Below are positions 10,080 to 20,656 of a DNA stretch of 64,000 bases, one piece after another. The DNA is from Microvirga terrestris (GTDB lineage: Bacteria > Pseudomonadota > Alphaproteobacteria > Rhizobiales > Beijerinckiaceae). The stretch spans positions 62,001 through 126,000 of the forward strand of contig NZ_JADQDN010000001.1 in NCBI RefSeq assembly GCF_015694425.1, given 5' to 3'. The notes beneath the pieces are model-generated. The model had not been told where the DNA came from and ran no database searches. It was given only the letters and a program-made list of their open reading frames with translations. Positions within the stretch are counted from its first letter, which is position 1; the number at the start of each line of letters is the position of its first letter. The position numbers and the translations under genes were made by a program.

Positions 10080-10322
10080 ATGAACAAGGGATTTGGCGTA
10101 ACCGTGACGGTGCCGCAGCCGAACGGCCAGGAACCCAAGACGGCTCCCTTGGTGGTGGTCGCCCGCGACGAGCGGGATGCCGAGCTGGTTGCCGCACAGG
10201 CCGCAGGGCCGCAGGCCTCCGCCGAAACCCTGCGCGAACTCACGGACGAGGAGGTTCTGGCCTATGATCTCGATCTCCAGGCGCATGGCAGTGCGAAAGT
10301 CCTGCCCATCCTCAATCTCTAG
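10080..10322 (+). CDS. Small conserved-looking protein, unknown function
   Basis: This 80-aa soluble protein has no recognised domain. It reads MNKGFGVTVTVPQPNG at the start and has a helical, acidic second half (LRELTDEEVLAYDLDLQ). An upstream CAGGAG at 10067-10072, 7 bases from the ATG, supports translation. It stands alone between the divergent ialB-like gene and the sensor kinase. Confidence 0.65.
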   Translation: MNKGFGVTVTVPQPNGQEPKTAPLVVVARDERDAELVAAQAAGPQASAETLRELTDEEVLAYDLDLQAHGSAKVLPILNL

Positions 10323-10521
10323 CGCTTCCATATGAGGGCGAAGCGCCGCAGCGACCGGCACCATCGTCTGATGTTCAACACCCGGCTTTGCTGATAGGCA
10401 GGTTCACGTCCCCGTTACCTTTACCCAATGTCCTTGCAGTCAATTACCTCCGCATCCCTGACCCGTGAATGGCCTCTGTCCATCATCACCGGGTTGGGTC
10501 CAGGCCAGAATTGTAAGGATC

Positions 10522-12699
10522 ATGCCACCGGTGAGCGCAATGCACGGTAAGCCCGAAGCTCCCATGCGCTCTCCAGGAGATGCTCCGACGGACCGTCTGC
10601 GGTTCTTCTTTCAGCAGGCCCCGGGGATGATCGCCATCGTCAGCGGGCCCAACCACGTCTTCGAATTCGCCAATGCGGCTTATCTCGATCTCGTCGGCCG
10701 GCGCGAGGTCGTCGGTAAGCGAGTTCGCGATGTGCTGCCCGAATTGGAAGAGCAGGGCACCGTGGCGCTCCTCGACAAGGTGTATGCGACGGGAAAGCCG
10801 TTCATCGGGCGGAGGATGCCCGTTGCCTTTCAGCGGCAGGCGAACGCCCCGGCTGAAACCCGGTACATGGACTTCGTCTACCAGCCGGTGTTGGACGAAC
10901 AGGGACGAGTGACGGGCATCTTCGCCCAAGGCTTCGACGTTACCCAGCAGGTCGAGACCGAAACAGCCTTCAGCGAAAGCGAGGCCCGATACCGGCTCTT
11001 TTCGGAGGAGACCCGGGAAGGCGTGGTCATTCACAACGGCGAGGTCATTCTCGACTGCAACCCTGCCTATGCGCGAGTCTTCGGTTACGACGATGTCGCC
11101 GAGGTGATCGGGCTGCCCAGCACGGCTTTCGTGACGCCCAGGAGTGCAGCCCTTCTTCAGGAGAAGGGGGCTCGCGGTGATGAGGAGCCCTACGAGATCG
11201 AAGCGATCCGCAAGGACGGCTCCGCCTTCCCTGCCGAGTTCGTGGGCAGGGTGGCCACATGGAAAGGCCAGAAGGTCCGGATTGGCTTGGCGCGCGATCT
11301 CACCGAGCGCAAGCGGCGCGAGGCTGCGCTGCGTGAGAGCGAGGCTCACTTTGCCGCCATCTTTGACCAATCCGCTGCAGGGCTTGCGGAAGCTGACCTG
11401 TCAGGGCGCTTTATCCGGGTGAATGACCGGTTCTGTGAGATCTCCGGCTATGCCCGGGAGGAGCTCCTGAATGGCCGGCGCATGCAGGACATCACCCATC
11501 CCGATGATCTTCCCCGAAATCTCGTTCTGCTCCAGAGGTCAGTTGAAACCGGCGAACCGTTCGAGATTGAAAAGCGCTACATTCGTCCGGACGGTTCGGA
11601 GGTCTGGGTCAGCAATACGGTGACTCTGATCCGTGATTCGATCGGCGAGGCACACTCAATTGCGTCGGTTAGCATCGATCTCACGGCGCGCAGGGAGGCC
11701 GAGGCCGCCTTGCGTCAGAGCGAGTCTCGCCTTCGGCTTGCGCTCGATGCCGGTCGCATGGCCGTGTGGGAAAGCGACAACCGCACCAACTCGGTGACGA
11801 CCTCACCCGAACTCAACCGTCTTCTTGGCTTCCCCGAGGATGCGTCTCCGACCATCGAGGAGATCAGGTCTCGCTATGCGCCGGGGGCTCAGGACCGGCT
11901 CCGGACGGCGGCTGCCGCCGCGCTCCAACGGGGTGAGCGCAATGCCGAGGAAGAATTCGAGATCATCTGGCCGGACGGTTCCCGTCATTGGCTGCTTCTG
12001 AGGGCAGACCTGGAGGTTATGCCAGGAGAAGACGGCGCGGTTTCCGTCAAAGCGACGGGCGTTGCCTTCGAGATTACTGAGCGCAAACTTTGGGAGGAGC
12101 GTCAGCGCCTTCTCATCAACGAACTCAATCATCGTGTGAAGAATACGCTTGCCACCGTGCAATCGATCGCTCTCCAGAGCTTTCGCCACACGGACAAAGC
12201 AAACGGTTCGAACGTCACGGCCTTTCAGGATCGGCTGTTCGCCCTGGCACGGGCGCACGACATCCTTACCCGCGACAACTGGGAGGGAGCCGAGCTTCGC
12301 GACATTGTCGGCGAGGTGATCGAACCCTATTGCCGCCAATCCAGCGGGCGCTGCGACATCGATGGGCCGCGTGTCCGCCTGACGCCGAGCATGGCGCTCG
12401 CCTTGTCCATGGCCGTTCATGAGCTTGCAACCAACGCCGCGAAGTATGGAGCCTTGTCGGTGGCAGAAGGGCAGGTGTCGGTCTCGTGGTCAATCATGTC
12501 TGGCACACCAAGGCAACTGACCCTATGCTGGGAGGAGCGCGGCGGCCCTCCCGTCGCGTCGCCGGAGCGAAGGGGATTCGGCACGAGGCTGATCGAACGA
12601 AGCCTGGCGCAGGAACTCGCAGGCGAGGTGAGTCTCGCTTATGTCCCGACAGGAGTTGTGTGCACCGTCAAGGCTCCGCTGCCTGACGGCATCATCTAG
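10522..12699 (+). CDS. Multi-PAS HWE-family sensor histidine kinase
   Basis: This cytoplasmic kinase has about 725 residues, depending on the start. It has four PAS/PAC units in tandem (from about residues 20, 155, 275 and 405), each ending in a PAC-type DxTxRK segment. A HisKA_2/HWE transmitter follows. The phosphoacceptor His537 lies in INELNHRVKNTLATVQ. The N-box is HELATNAAKYGA, and the WEERGGP segment supplies the Trp-x-Glu that names the HWE group. There are no transmembrane segments and no adjacent response regulator, so it is an orphan kinase sensing a cytosolic or membrane-permeant signal. HWE kinases often act in light, general-stress or motility control. The start is uncertain: GTG 10465, ATG 10522, ATG 10540 and ATG 10564 are all in frame. 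Confidence 0.92.
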   Translation: MPPVSAMHGKPEAPMRSPGDAPTDRLRFFFQQAPGMIAIVSGPNHVFEFANAAYLDLVGRREVVGKRVRDVLPELEEQGTVALLDKVYATGKPFIGRRMPVAFQRQANAPAETRYMDFVYQPVLDEQGRVTGIFAQGFDVTQQVETETAFSESEARYRLFSEETREGVVIHNGEVILDCNPAYARVFGYDDVAEVIGLPSTAFVTPRSAALLQEKGARGDEEPYEIEAIRKDGSAFPAEFVGRVATWKGQKVRIGLARDLTERKRREAALRESEAHFAAIFDQSAAGLAEADLSGRFIRVNDRFCEISGYAREELLNGRRMQDITHPDDLPRNLVLLQRSVETGEPFEIEKRYIRPDGSEVWVSNTVTLIRDSIGEAHSIASVSIDLTARREAEAALRQSESRLRLALDAGRMAVWESDNRTNSVTTSPELNRLLGFPEDASPTIEEIRSRYAPGAQDRLRTAAAAALQRGERNAEEEFEIIWPDGSRHWLLLRADLEVMPGEDGAVSVKATGVAFEITERKLWEERQRLLINELNHRVKNTLATVQSIALQSFRHTDKANGSNVTAFQDRLFALARAHDILTRDNWEGAELRDIVGEVIEPYCRQSSGRCDIDGPRVRLTPSMALALSMAVHELATNAAKYGALSVAEGQVSVSWSIMSGTPRQLTLCWEERGGPPVASPERRGFGTRLIERSLAQELAGEVSLAYVPTGVVCTVKAPLPDGII

Positions 12700-12729
12700 C
12701 CCCAATCAGAATTGCACTGTCGCTCGTGC

Positions 12730-12951
12730 TTAGGAGCGCGGTATCGGAATCGGTGCCGAATGCCTTGGCTTCGGAGCCTCCACGAGGCGAAACTGCACGG
12801 GAGCGGATGTCCAGGTGGTGGGCAGCTTCAGAGGGACAGCGCACGCCGTCAAGAGGCTTTGTCCCTCCGCATTCCTGACCTCAAAGACATAGCCGGGTCG
12901 CTCGAGCTGCGGGCATTCCTTCCATCGGTCGAAATCAACCCACTCGCTCAA
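12730..12951 (-). CDS. Small protein with TTG start, unknown function
   Basis: This 73-aa protein is not recognised. It begins at a TTG (12949-12951) with a strong GGGAG Shine-Dalgarno 5 bases upstream. The sequence is compact and non-repetitive (SEWVDFDRWKECPQLERPG near the start) and ends in a Pro-rich tail. It follows the RTX protease gene by 12 bases on the same strand and so probably shares its transcript. The kinase gene converges on it. Confidence 0.55.
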   Translation of the reverse strand: MSEWVDFDRWKECPQLERPGYVFEVRNAEGQSLLTACAVPLKLPTTWTSAPVQFRLVEAPKPRHSAPIPIPRS

Positions 12952-12963
12952 AGCCTTCTCCCG

Positions 12964-15099
12964 TCAAAGATAGAAATCCGTCTGCTTCAGGGACAGGACA
13001 GTTGGAAGGCTGATCTGAAAATCAGCCACATGGTCGCCGTTGACGTCGCCGGACAACAAGCCGTCACGGAAGTTCAGCTGCCCGGCCTTGCCGGTGAAGG
13101 CACTGCCGCCGATGAACGAGAATGCCTGGTTGCCCGAGAGCTTCGTGTTGGCGTCGATGCTGCGCAGGTCAATCCTGTCCGTTCCGGACACGAAATCTTG
13201 GATTGTATCAAACGCACCCGCTGCAGTTTCACTCCGCGCCTTGAACACGAAAAGGTCGGCCCCTGAACCGCCGGCCAGGACGTCGCTCCCCGCACCGCCA
13301 TACAGGGTGTCGCGGCCGCTGTGCCCGTACAAAGCATCGGCCCCAATACCGCCATCCAGATAATCGGAGCCGTCGGCGCCTTCGAGCCGGTCGGAGCCGC
13401 CACGGCCGGAGAGAGAATCCGATCCGGAGCCGCCGATCAGAACGTTTGCGGCATCATTGCCTTTGAGCGTGTCGGCATAGGCGCTGCCGGTCAGGTTCTC
13501 GATGCCGACATAGCGGTCTCCGGAGGCATCCCGCGTGTTTCTCGATGCGGCCATCAGGTCGGCGATAACGCCCGCTCTGGCGGTCGCATAGCTGGCGGTG
13601 TCCATACCGGTGCCGCCATCGAGGATGTCGCGCCCCGAGCCGCCGGTCAGGATGTCGTCGCCATCCTGGCCATAGATGGCATCGTTCCCGGACCAGCCGT
13701 TGATCTGATCGTTTCCGTCCGCGCCATCGAGCCTGTCGGCCGCACTGGTCCCGCTGAGCACGAGATCCTGCTTGGGGGGAGGATTCTCCGTGACCGGCGG
13801 TTCGTCCGTCACTGGCGGCTCATCTATGACAGGAGGTTCGGTCGGCACCGGCGTGTCAGCCGGGGCGAGTTCCGCGAGGGAGTAGATCCTGTCCTTGAAC
13901 TGGATCATTTCGATATTCGAGATGATGTCCGTGCCATCCAGCGCGCCCGTGCGCAGGTCCGCGACCTGAAGCGATCCATTGGCCAGCCGTGTGACGCTGT
14001 AATCCGAGCGCTGGCTCCCGAAGATCGCCGTGTCGCTGCCGATCCCTCCGTCGAGCATGTCGTCACCTTGGGCGCCGGTGAGCCTGTCGTTGCCGGCATT
14101 GCCCTTGAGCGTGTTCGCAGCCTGGTTGCCGACGATCACATCCGCGCCCGTTCCGCCGATGGCATTCTCGATCAGGGAGCGCGTGTCGCCCTGATAAAGC
14201 AGCGCGTTGGCGATGTTGCCGGCCGCTAACCGCGAACCGTCATAGTGCAGTTTGGCCAGCTGGCTCGTGGCCGTGGTCGTCCAGCTTCCGGGGCGCAGAT
14301 CGACCTTCAGGTTGGTGCCGTAATTGGAAAAATCATAGGTGTCGTTGCCGCCGCCGTCCCAGATCGTCAGCAGGATCCTGTTGCCGCCGGGGGCGCTCTG
14401 GCCGATGCCATCGACGAACATCTCGCCGGTCGTCGCGCTCCAGCGATAGACCGTGCTGCCGCTGTTGGTGGCGTAGTTGGCGCCATAGAGGTGCTGCACG
14501 GCGGCGATGTCGAGCATCATCAGCGACTGGGCGTAGCCCCAGGTCTCGTTCATGTAACCGCGTGTCGCCGAGGCGCCGATATAAGAGCGATAGCTCATGA
14601 CCGTGTACTCCATGGAGTCACGGTCGGTCGGCATGCCGGCCTCATGAGGATGCTCCAGCCCGAGGGCGTGGCCGATCTCGTGGATAAAGGTCAGGAAGGC
14701 GTAGTTGCCCTTCATCGGGTTGCTGTACGCGCCGCTCGACTTGTTGAACCAGGCGTCACCTCCCTCAGTGTCCGTGGAGGGATAATAGGCCCAGGCCGTG
14801 CTGGGCAGGTCGGATAGGCCAAAACGCAGATCGGCGTGAGCGGTCGCCGACTCGCTTATTTCAGTAAAGGTGACGTTCGCCACGGAGGCGAACATCGACA
14901 GGGCCGTGCGGGTGGTCGCTTGCTGAAGGGGGGTGAGCGCGCCGAAGGTGGCAGTCTCTCCCTCACCGTAGGACATGCCGTAGGGAGAGACGCTTGTCGG
15001 AAAGCTGTAGGTGAAGGTGTTGACGGACCATTTCAGGTTTCCAAGAAGGCCGTCGATGTAAGTATCGCCTGATGAACCAATTATCGTAACAGCGGGCAT
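12964..15099 (-). CDS. Serralysin-like M10B metalloprotease with two RTX blocks
   Basis: This 711-aa secreted protease is likely exported by a type I system. The N-terminal catalytic domain (about 1-230) has the metzincin zinc site FIHEIGHALGLEHPH, with His140, Glu141, His144 and His150, and a Met-turn at Met168 (YTVMSYRSY). A first RTX block (about 320-370, GGTGADVI, GNAGNDRL, GGIGSDTA) is followed by a Glu/Pro/Thr linker of repeated PPVTDE units at about 430-450. A second, longer RTX block (about 465-620) and a C-terminal secretion-type domain ending in DFYL complete it. There is no N-terminal signal peptide, as expected for type I export. The ATG at 15099 is preferred over a TTG at 15114. 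No ABC/HlyD exporter genes are in the window. Confidence 0.93.
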   Translation of the reverse strand: MPAVTIIGSSGDTYIDGLLGNLKWSVNTFTYSFPTSVSPYGMSYGEGETATFGALTPLQQATTRTALSMFASVANVTFTEISESATAHADLRFGLSDLPSTAWAYYPSTDTEGGDAWFNKSSGAYSNPMKGNYAFLTFIHEIGHALGLEHPHEAGMPTDRDSMEYTVMSYRSYIGASATRGYMNETWGYAQSLMMLDIAAVQHLYGANYATNSGSTVYRWSATTGEMFVDGIGQSAPGGNRILLTIWDGGGNDTYDFSNYGTNLKVDLRPGSWTTTATSQLAKLHYDGSRLAAGNIANALLYQGDTRSLIENAIGGTGADVIVGNQAANTLKGNAGNDRLTGAQGDDMLDGGIGSDTAIFGSQRSDYSVTRLANGSLQVADLRTGALDGTDIISNIEMIQFKDRIYSLAELAPADTPVPTEPPVIDEPPVTDEPPVTENPPPKQDLVLSGTSAADRLDGADGNDQINGWSGNDAIYGQDGDDILTGGSGRDILDGGTGMDTASYATARAGVIADLMAASRNTRDASGDRYVGIENLTGSAYADTLKGNDAANVLIGGSGSDSLSGRGGSDRLEGADGSDYLDGGIGADALYGHSGRDTLYGGAGSDVLAGGSGADLFVFKARSETAAGAFDTIQDFVSGTDRIDLRSIDANTKLSGNQAFSFIGGSAFTGKAGQLNFRDGLLSGDVNGDHVADFQISLPTVLSLKQTDFYL

Positions 15100-15409
15100 C
15101 GCCCTGAGCTCCAAAAATTCTTTGTTGTCGTTTTTTGCAATGCTTAGATGCTGGCACTGGGCCGTTAATAATCTTGAAACAAGCTACGCGACTTAATTCA
15201 GAATTTGGCTCCTGCATGGCAGGCGAATCAGAAGGGTAAGTGGTCAGCTAGGCCTTGGGAAGACGCCTTTTGGGGCCTGCGACGAGGTTCCGCTCCTGAC
15301 CGGAGGACTGCTCCTGTGGATTGTGGGCACAGAAAAGCTTGGCCGTTCCGTTTTTGCGCTCCTGCCCCGCCGCCCTAGGTTATGCAACAGGTTTGGAGAC
15401 CGACGCCTC
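15100..15409. other. Divergent intergenic region between RTX protease and dnaG
   Basis: This 310-base gap holds no supportable gene. The half nearest the protease is AT-rich (TTTTTTGC stretch near 15132) and should hold the protease promoter. The dnaG-proximal half is GC-rich. I see no clear operator or hairpin in it. Confidence 0.5.
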
Positions 15410-17302
15410 GTGCGATACCCACCCCAAATTCTCGAAGAGATCCGCGCCCGGCTGCCGGTTTCGGCTGTAGTCGGCAAGCGCGTGCGTCTCAAGAAGGCCG
15501 GGCGGGAGTGGAAGGGTCTGTCGCCCTTCAACGCCGAGAAGACGCCAAGCTTCTACGTGAACGACCAGAAGCAGTTCTATCACTGCTTCTCCTCCGGCAA
15601 GCACGGCGACATCTTCACCTTCCTGATGGAAACCGAGGGGCTGTCCTTTCCCGAAGCCGTCGAGCGTCTCGCGGGCGAAGCAGGGGTGCCTTTGCCCAAG
15701 CTGTCCCAGGAGGACCGGCAGGAGGAGGTCAAGCGCAAGAGCCTCTACGACGTCATGGAACTGGCAGCCGTGTTTTTCGAGGCTTCGCTGCAGGACCGGG
15801 TCGGGACCAAAGCGCGCGACTATCTGGCCGGCCGTACCCTGAGCCGGGACACACAGGTCCGCTTCCGCATCGGCTATGCCCCTCCTGAACGATTTGCCTT
15901 GCGGGACCACCTTGCCGGCAAGGGCGTGCCCATCGACATGATGGTGGAGGCGGGGCTCCTGATCGCCGGCGAGGAGGTGAAGGTCCCCTACGACCGCTTC
16001 CGCGACCGGGTGATGTTCCCGATCTGCGACTTGCGCGGCCGGGTGATCGCCTTCGGCGGGCGTGCCATGAGCGCGGATGCTCCGGCCAAGTACCTCAACT
16101 CCCCCGACACGCCGCTCTTCAATAAGGGGCGGCTCCTCTATAATTACCACCTCGCCCGCCAGCCGGCCCATGACCGGGGCACCGTGATCGCGGTGGAGGG
16201 CTATGTGGACGTGATCTCGCTCAACGTCGCGGGGTTTCCCCATGCGGTGGCGCCGCTGGGCACGGCGCTTACGGAGGACCAACTCACCCTGCTCTGGCGC
16301 TTGGCTGAGGAGCCCATCCTCTGCTTCGACGGCGACAAGGCCGGGCAGCGAGCCGCCTACCGGGCCCTCGACGTGGCCCTCCCGGACCTGATGCCGGGCA
16401 AATCCCTGCGCTTTGCCATGCTGCCCGAGGGGCAGGACCCGGACGACCTCGCCCGCGGCGGAGGGTCTGCGGCCGTCGAGCGGGTGCTTGGCGCGGCCCG
16501 ACCCCTGGTGGACGTGCTCTGGACCCGGGAACTCGAGGCTGGCCCCCGCGATACCCCAGAGCGGCGGGCCGCCCTGGAGCGACGCCTGCGCGAATCACTT
16601 GGCCTGATTCGCGACGAAACCCTGAAGAAATACTACCGGGAGGAGGTGGAAAGCCGTTTGGCGGCTTTGAGTCCCGACACCCGGTCGAACCGGTTCAACC
16701 GCCAGGGTGGCGGCCCGCGGCGGGATTTCCAGAAGCCTCAGCCGATGACGCCGAGCTCCCGCCTGAGCGTCTCGCCGATGCTGGCCCGGAGTGCGCTTTT
16801 TGCCGGCGGAACGGCCGAGTCTCCCCGGGAGGCGATGATCCTCTGCACCTTCCTGGTGCACCCGGAAATCCTTCAAAATCATGCAGAAACCCTTGCAGAT
16901 CTTGAACTTGAACGCCGCTCTACCCAAATGGTGCGCAGTCTCCTGCTCGATGGAGCGGCGAGCGGCGAACCTGCCGACCTGACGGTCATGAGGGCCCGCC
17001 TTGAGCGGGCTGGACTGACGGCCGAGGCTGACAGGCTAACGGCTTTGGTCCGTCCCGGCGACCGATGGATGCTCGATCCTCACGCGGACCCCTTGCGTCT
17101 TGAGGACGCATTGAGGCAAGCCATCACCTTGCATCGCCGCGCCCGCACGTTACATAGCGAACTTCGAGCAGCCGAGCGCGCACTCGCCGAAGATGATAAT
17201 GAGGCCAATCTCGCTTGGCTGCGGGAGGTCCAGAACCAGCTGTCTTCCGTCGAGGGTGCCGAGGCCGACATGGACGATGCAGGGATCCCCGGGGGTCACT
17301 GA
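15410..17302 (+). CDS. dnaG: DNA primase
   Basis: DnaG makes RNA primers for replication forks. This one is 630 aa. I start at GTG 15410 (RYPPQILEEIRARL), which fits the family N-terminus and has a GGAG 11 bases upstream; the frame is open to 15323. The N-terminal zinc-binding domain region is recognisable, but its ligands are mostly replaced: Ser38, Asn41, Cys59 and Ser62 stand where E. coli has Cys40, His43, Cys61 and Cys64. The TOPRIM core is intact, with the EGYVDV glutamate and ILCFDGDKAG aspartates. The C-terminal DnaB-interacting region is present. Gene order dnaG-rpoD is the classical macromolecular-synthesis arrangement, with rpoD starting 196 bases downstream. Confidence 0.97.
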   Translation: MRYPPQILEEIRARLPVSAVVGKRVRLKKAGREWKGLSPFNAEKTPSFYVNDQKQFYHCFSSGKHGDIFTFLMETEGLSFPEAVERLAGEAGVPLPKLSQEDRQEEVKRKSLYDVMELAAVFFEASLQDRVGTKARDYLAGRTLSRDTQVRFRIGYAPPERFALRDHLAGKGVPIDMMVEAGLLIAGEEVKVPYDRFRDRVMFPICDLRGRVIAFGGRAMSADAPAKYLNSPDTPLFNKGRLLYNYHLARQPAHDRGTVIAVEGYVDVISLNVAGFPHAVAPLGTALTEDQLTLLWRLAEEPILCFDGDKAGQRAAYRALDVALPDLMPGKSLRFAMLPEGQDPDDLARGGGSAAVERVLGAARPLVDVLWTRELEAGPRDTPERRAALERRLRESLGLIRDETLKKYYREEVESRLAALSPDTRSNRFNRQGGGPRRDFQKPQPMTPSSRLSVSPMLARSALFAGGTAESPREAMILCTFLVHPEILQNHAETLADLELERRSTQMVRSLLLDGAASGEPADLTVMRARLERAGLTAEADRLTALVRPGDRWMLDPHADPLRLEDALRQAITLHRRARTLHSELRAAERALAEDDNEANLAWLREVQNQLSSVEGAEADMDDAGIPGGH

Positions 17303-17390
17303 AGATCAAGAATTTCAAAATTGCGGCGGGTCGGGTGGCTGCCACAGTTTGAGCAGGAGATGGTTAACGGTTAGTCAGCGACTCACTGTT

Positions 17391-17396
17391 TATAAT
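17391..17396 (+). promoter_or_regulatory. Probable -10 element of the rpoD promoter
   Basis: A consensus TATAAT lies at 17391-17396, 103 bases before the rpoD ATG, in the otherwise gene-free 17303-17498 gap. The -35 candidate (TTAACG at 17364-17369, or CGGTTA at 17368-17373) is poor. The call rests on the -10 match and position. Confidence 0.4.
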
Positions 17397-17498
17397 CGGG
17401 AATGAATTTCGGGTGGCGGAGCCTTCAAGGCTGGCCGCCCTTTCGCGCAGCGCAGGTCCTGTAGGGGGGACAGGCGGGGCGCTGGAGTTGAGCAAAGC

Positions 17499-19496
<1,998 letters not shown>

Positions 19497-19505
19497 GCGA
19501 ATTGA

Positions 19506-19532
19506 AAAGGCGGGCCTCAAGCCCGCCTTTTT
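19506..19532 (+). terminator. Rho-independent terminator of rpoD
   Basis: The stem AAAGGCGGGC (19506-19515) pairs with GCCCGCCTTT (19521-19530) around a 5-base loop and runs into a T-tract. It is 10 bases after the rpoD stop and directly before lrgA. Confidence 0.92.
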
Positions 19533-19548
19533 CATTTATGTAACGTCG

Positions 19549-19941
19549 ATGATCGTCAGCCTCACCCTCATTCTTCTGTGCCAGCTTCTCGGCGAGGTCG
19601 TCGCTCGCGGGCTCGGCTGGCCGCTGCCGGGACCTGTGCTCGGCATGTTGTTCCTGCTCGTGGTCCTGATCCTGCGCGACCGGATCAGGGCGAAAATTCC
19701 TGAATTCGGCCGAGCGCTCGACTCGACGGGGAAGGGGCTGCTCGCCCACCTCTCGCTGCTGTTCATTCCCGCGAGCGTCGGCGTTGTGCAGCGGCTCGAT
19801 GTGGTGGCGGAATATGGCGTGAGCCTCGCGATCGCCCTCGTGGCCTCGACCTTCGTGACCCTGGTCGTGACGGTCGTCACCTTCGTGGTGGTGTCGCGCC
19901 TCAGCGGTTCTTCCATGGAGGAGGGCGAGCGCCGTGACTGA
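19549..19941 (+). CDS. lrgA: LrgA/CidA holin-like membrane protein
   Basis: This 130-aa inner-membrane protein has four hydrophobic helices and the LrgA/CidA family core (QLLGEVVARGLGWPLPGPVLGM). In Gram-positives, LrgA/CidA modulate murein hydrolase activity and cell death. Later work links LrgAB to pyruvate uptake; the role in alphaproteobacteria is not established. It overlaps the start of lrgB by 8 bases, so the two are translationally coupled, and it follows the rpoD terminator directly. Confidence 0.9.
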   Translation: MIVSLTLILLCQLLGEVVARGLGWPLPGPVLGMLFLLVVLILRDRIRAKIPEFGRALDSTGKGLLAHLSLLFIPASVGVVQRLDVVAEYGVSLAIALVASTFVTLVVTVVTFVVVSRLSGSSMEEGERRD

Positions 19942-20656
19942 TCCCGCCTTCTCCCTCTGGGTCTACCTTTCGCAGACGCCGCTTCTCTGGCTCGTGGTGA
20001 CGCTCGGTGCTTATGTGATCGCTGACCGCATCTCGCTCGCCTTCAAGCGTCATCCCCTGTTCAATCCGGTGCTGATCTCCGTCGCGGCCGTTGCGCTCGT
20101 GCTGTGGAGCACGGGCACGTCCTACCCGGTCTATTTCGAAGGCGCGAAGTTCGTGCACTTCCTGCTGGGACCTGCGACCGTCGCGCTCGCGATTCCGCTC
20201 TACGAGAACCGGCACATCGTGCTGCGCTCCATCGTGCCGATGGTGGTGGCGCTGGTCGTAGGTTCGGTGACGGCCATCGTGTCTGCCGTCGTCATCGCGC
20301 AGCTTCTCGGCATTCCTAACCTCATCCTCATCTCGCTCGCACCCAAATCCGTCACTGCTCCAGTGGGCATGGGCATCACGGAGACCCTGGGTGGCGATCC
20401 ATCCCTTACTGCCATTCTGATCATGCTCACCGGCGTTATCGGCTCGATCATGGTCACGCCTCTGATGAATGCGTTGCGCATGAAGGACTGGCGCGCCCGC
20501 GGGTTTGCCGTAGGGCTTGCGTCGCATGGGATCGGAACGGCGCGGGCCTTTCAGGTCAATTCCCTGGCCGGCACATTCGCAGGGATCGCCATGGGGTTGA
20601 ATGCCCTGGTGACGGCGCTGCTTCTTCCGTTGGTGCTGAGGCTCTTGCTCGACTAA
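19934..20656 (+). CDS. lrgB: LrgB-family membrane protein
   Basis: This 240-aa partner of LrgA has about seven hydrophobic helices. The family signature ALAPKSVTAPVGMGI-type segment is present (SLAPKSVTAPVGMGITETLGG), as is the conserved SHGIGTARAF motif near the C-terminus. It starts at a GTG inside the lrgA 3' end. Its stop codon abuts the stop of the convergent serine hydrolase with no intergenic base and no terminator between them. Confidence 0.92.
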   Translation: MTDPAFSLWVYLSQTPLLWLVVTLGAYVIADRISLAFKRHPLFNPVLISVAAVALVLWSTGTSYPVYFEGAKFVHFLLGPATVALAIPLYENRHIVLRSIVPMVVALVVGSVTAIVSAVVIAQLLGIPNLILISLAPKSVTAPVGMGITETLGGDPSLTAILIMLTGVIGSIMVTPLMNALRMKDWRARGFAVGLASHGIGTARAFQVNSLAGTFAGIAMGLNALVTALLLPLVLRLLLD

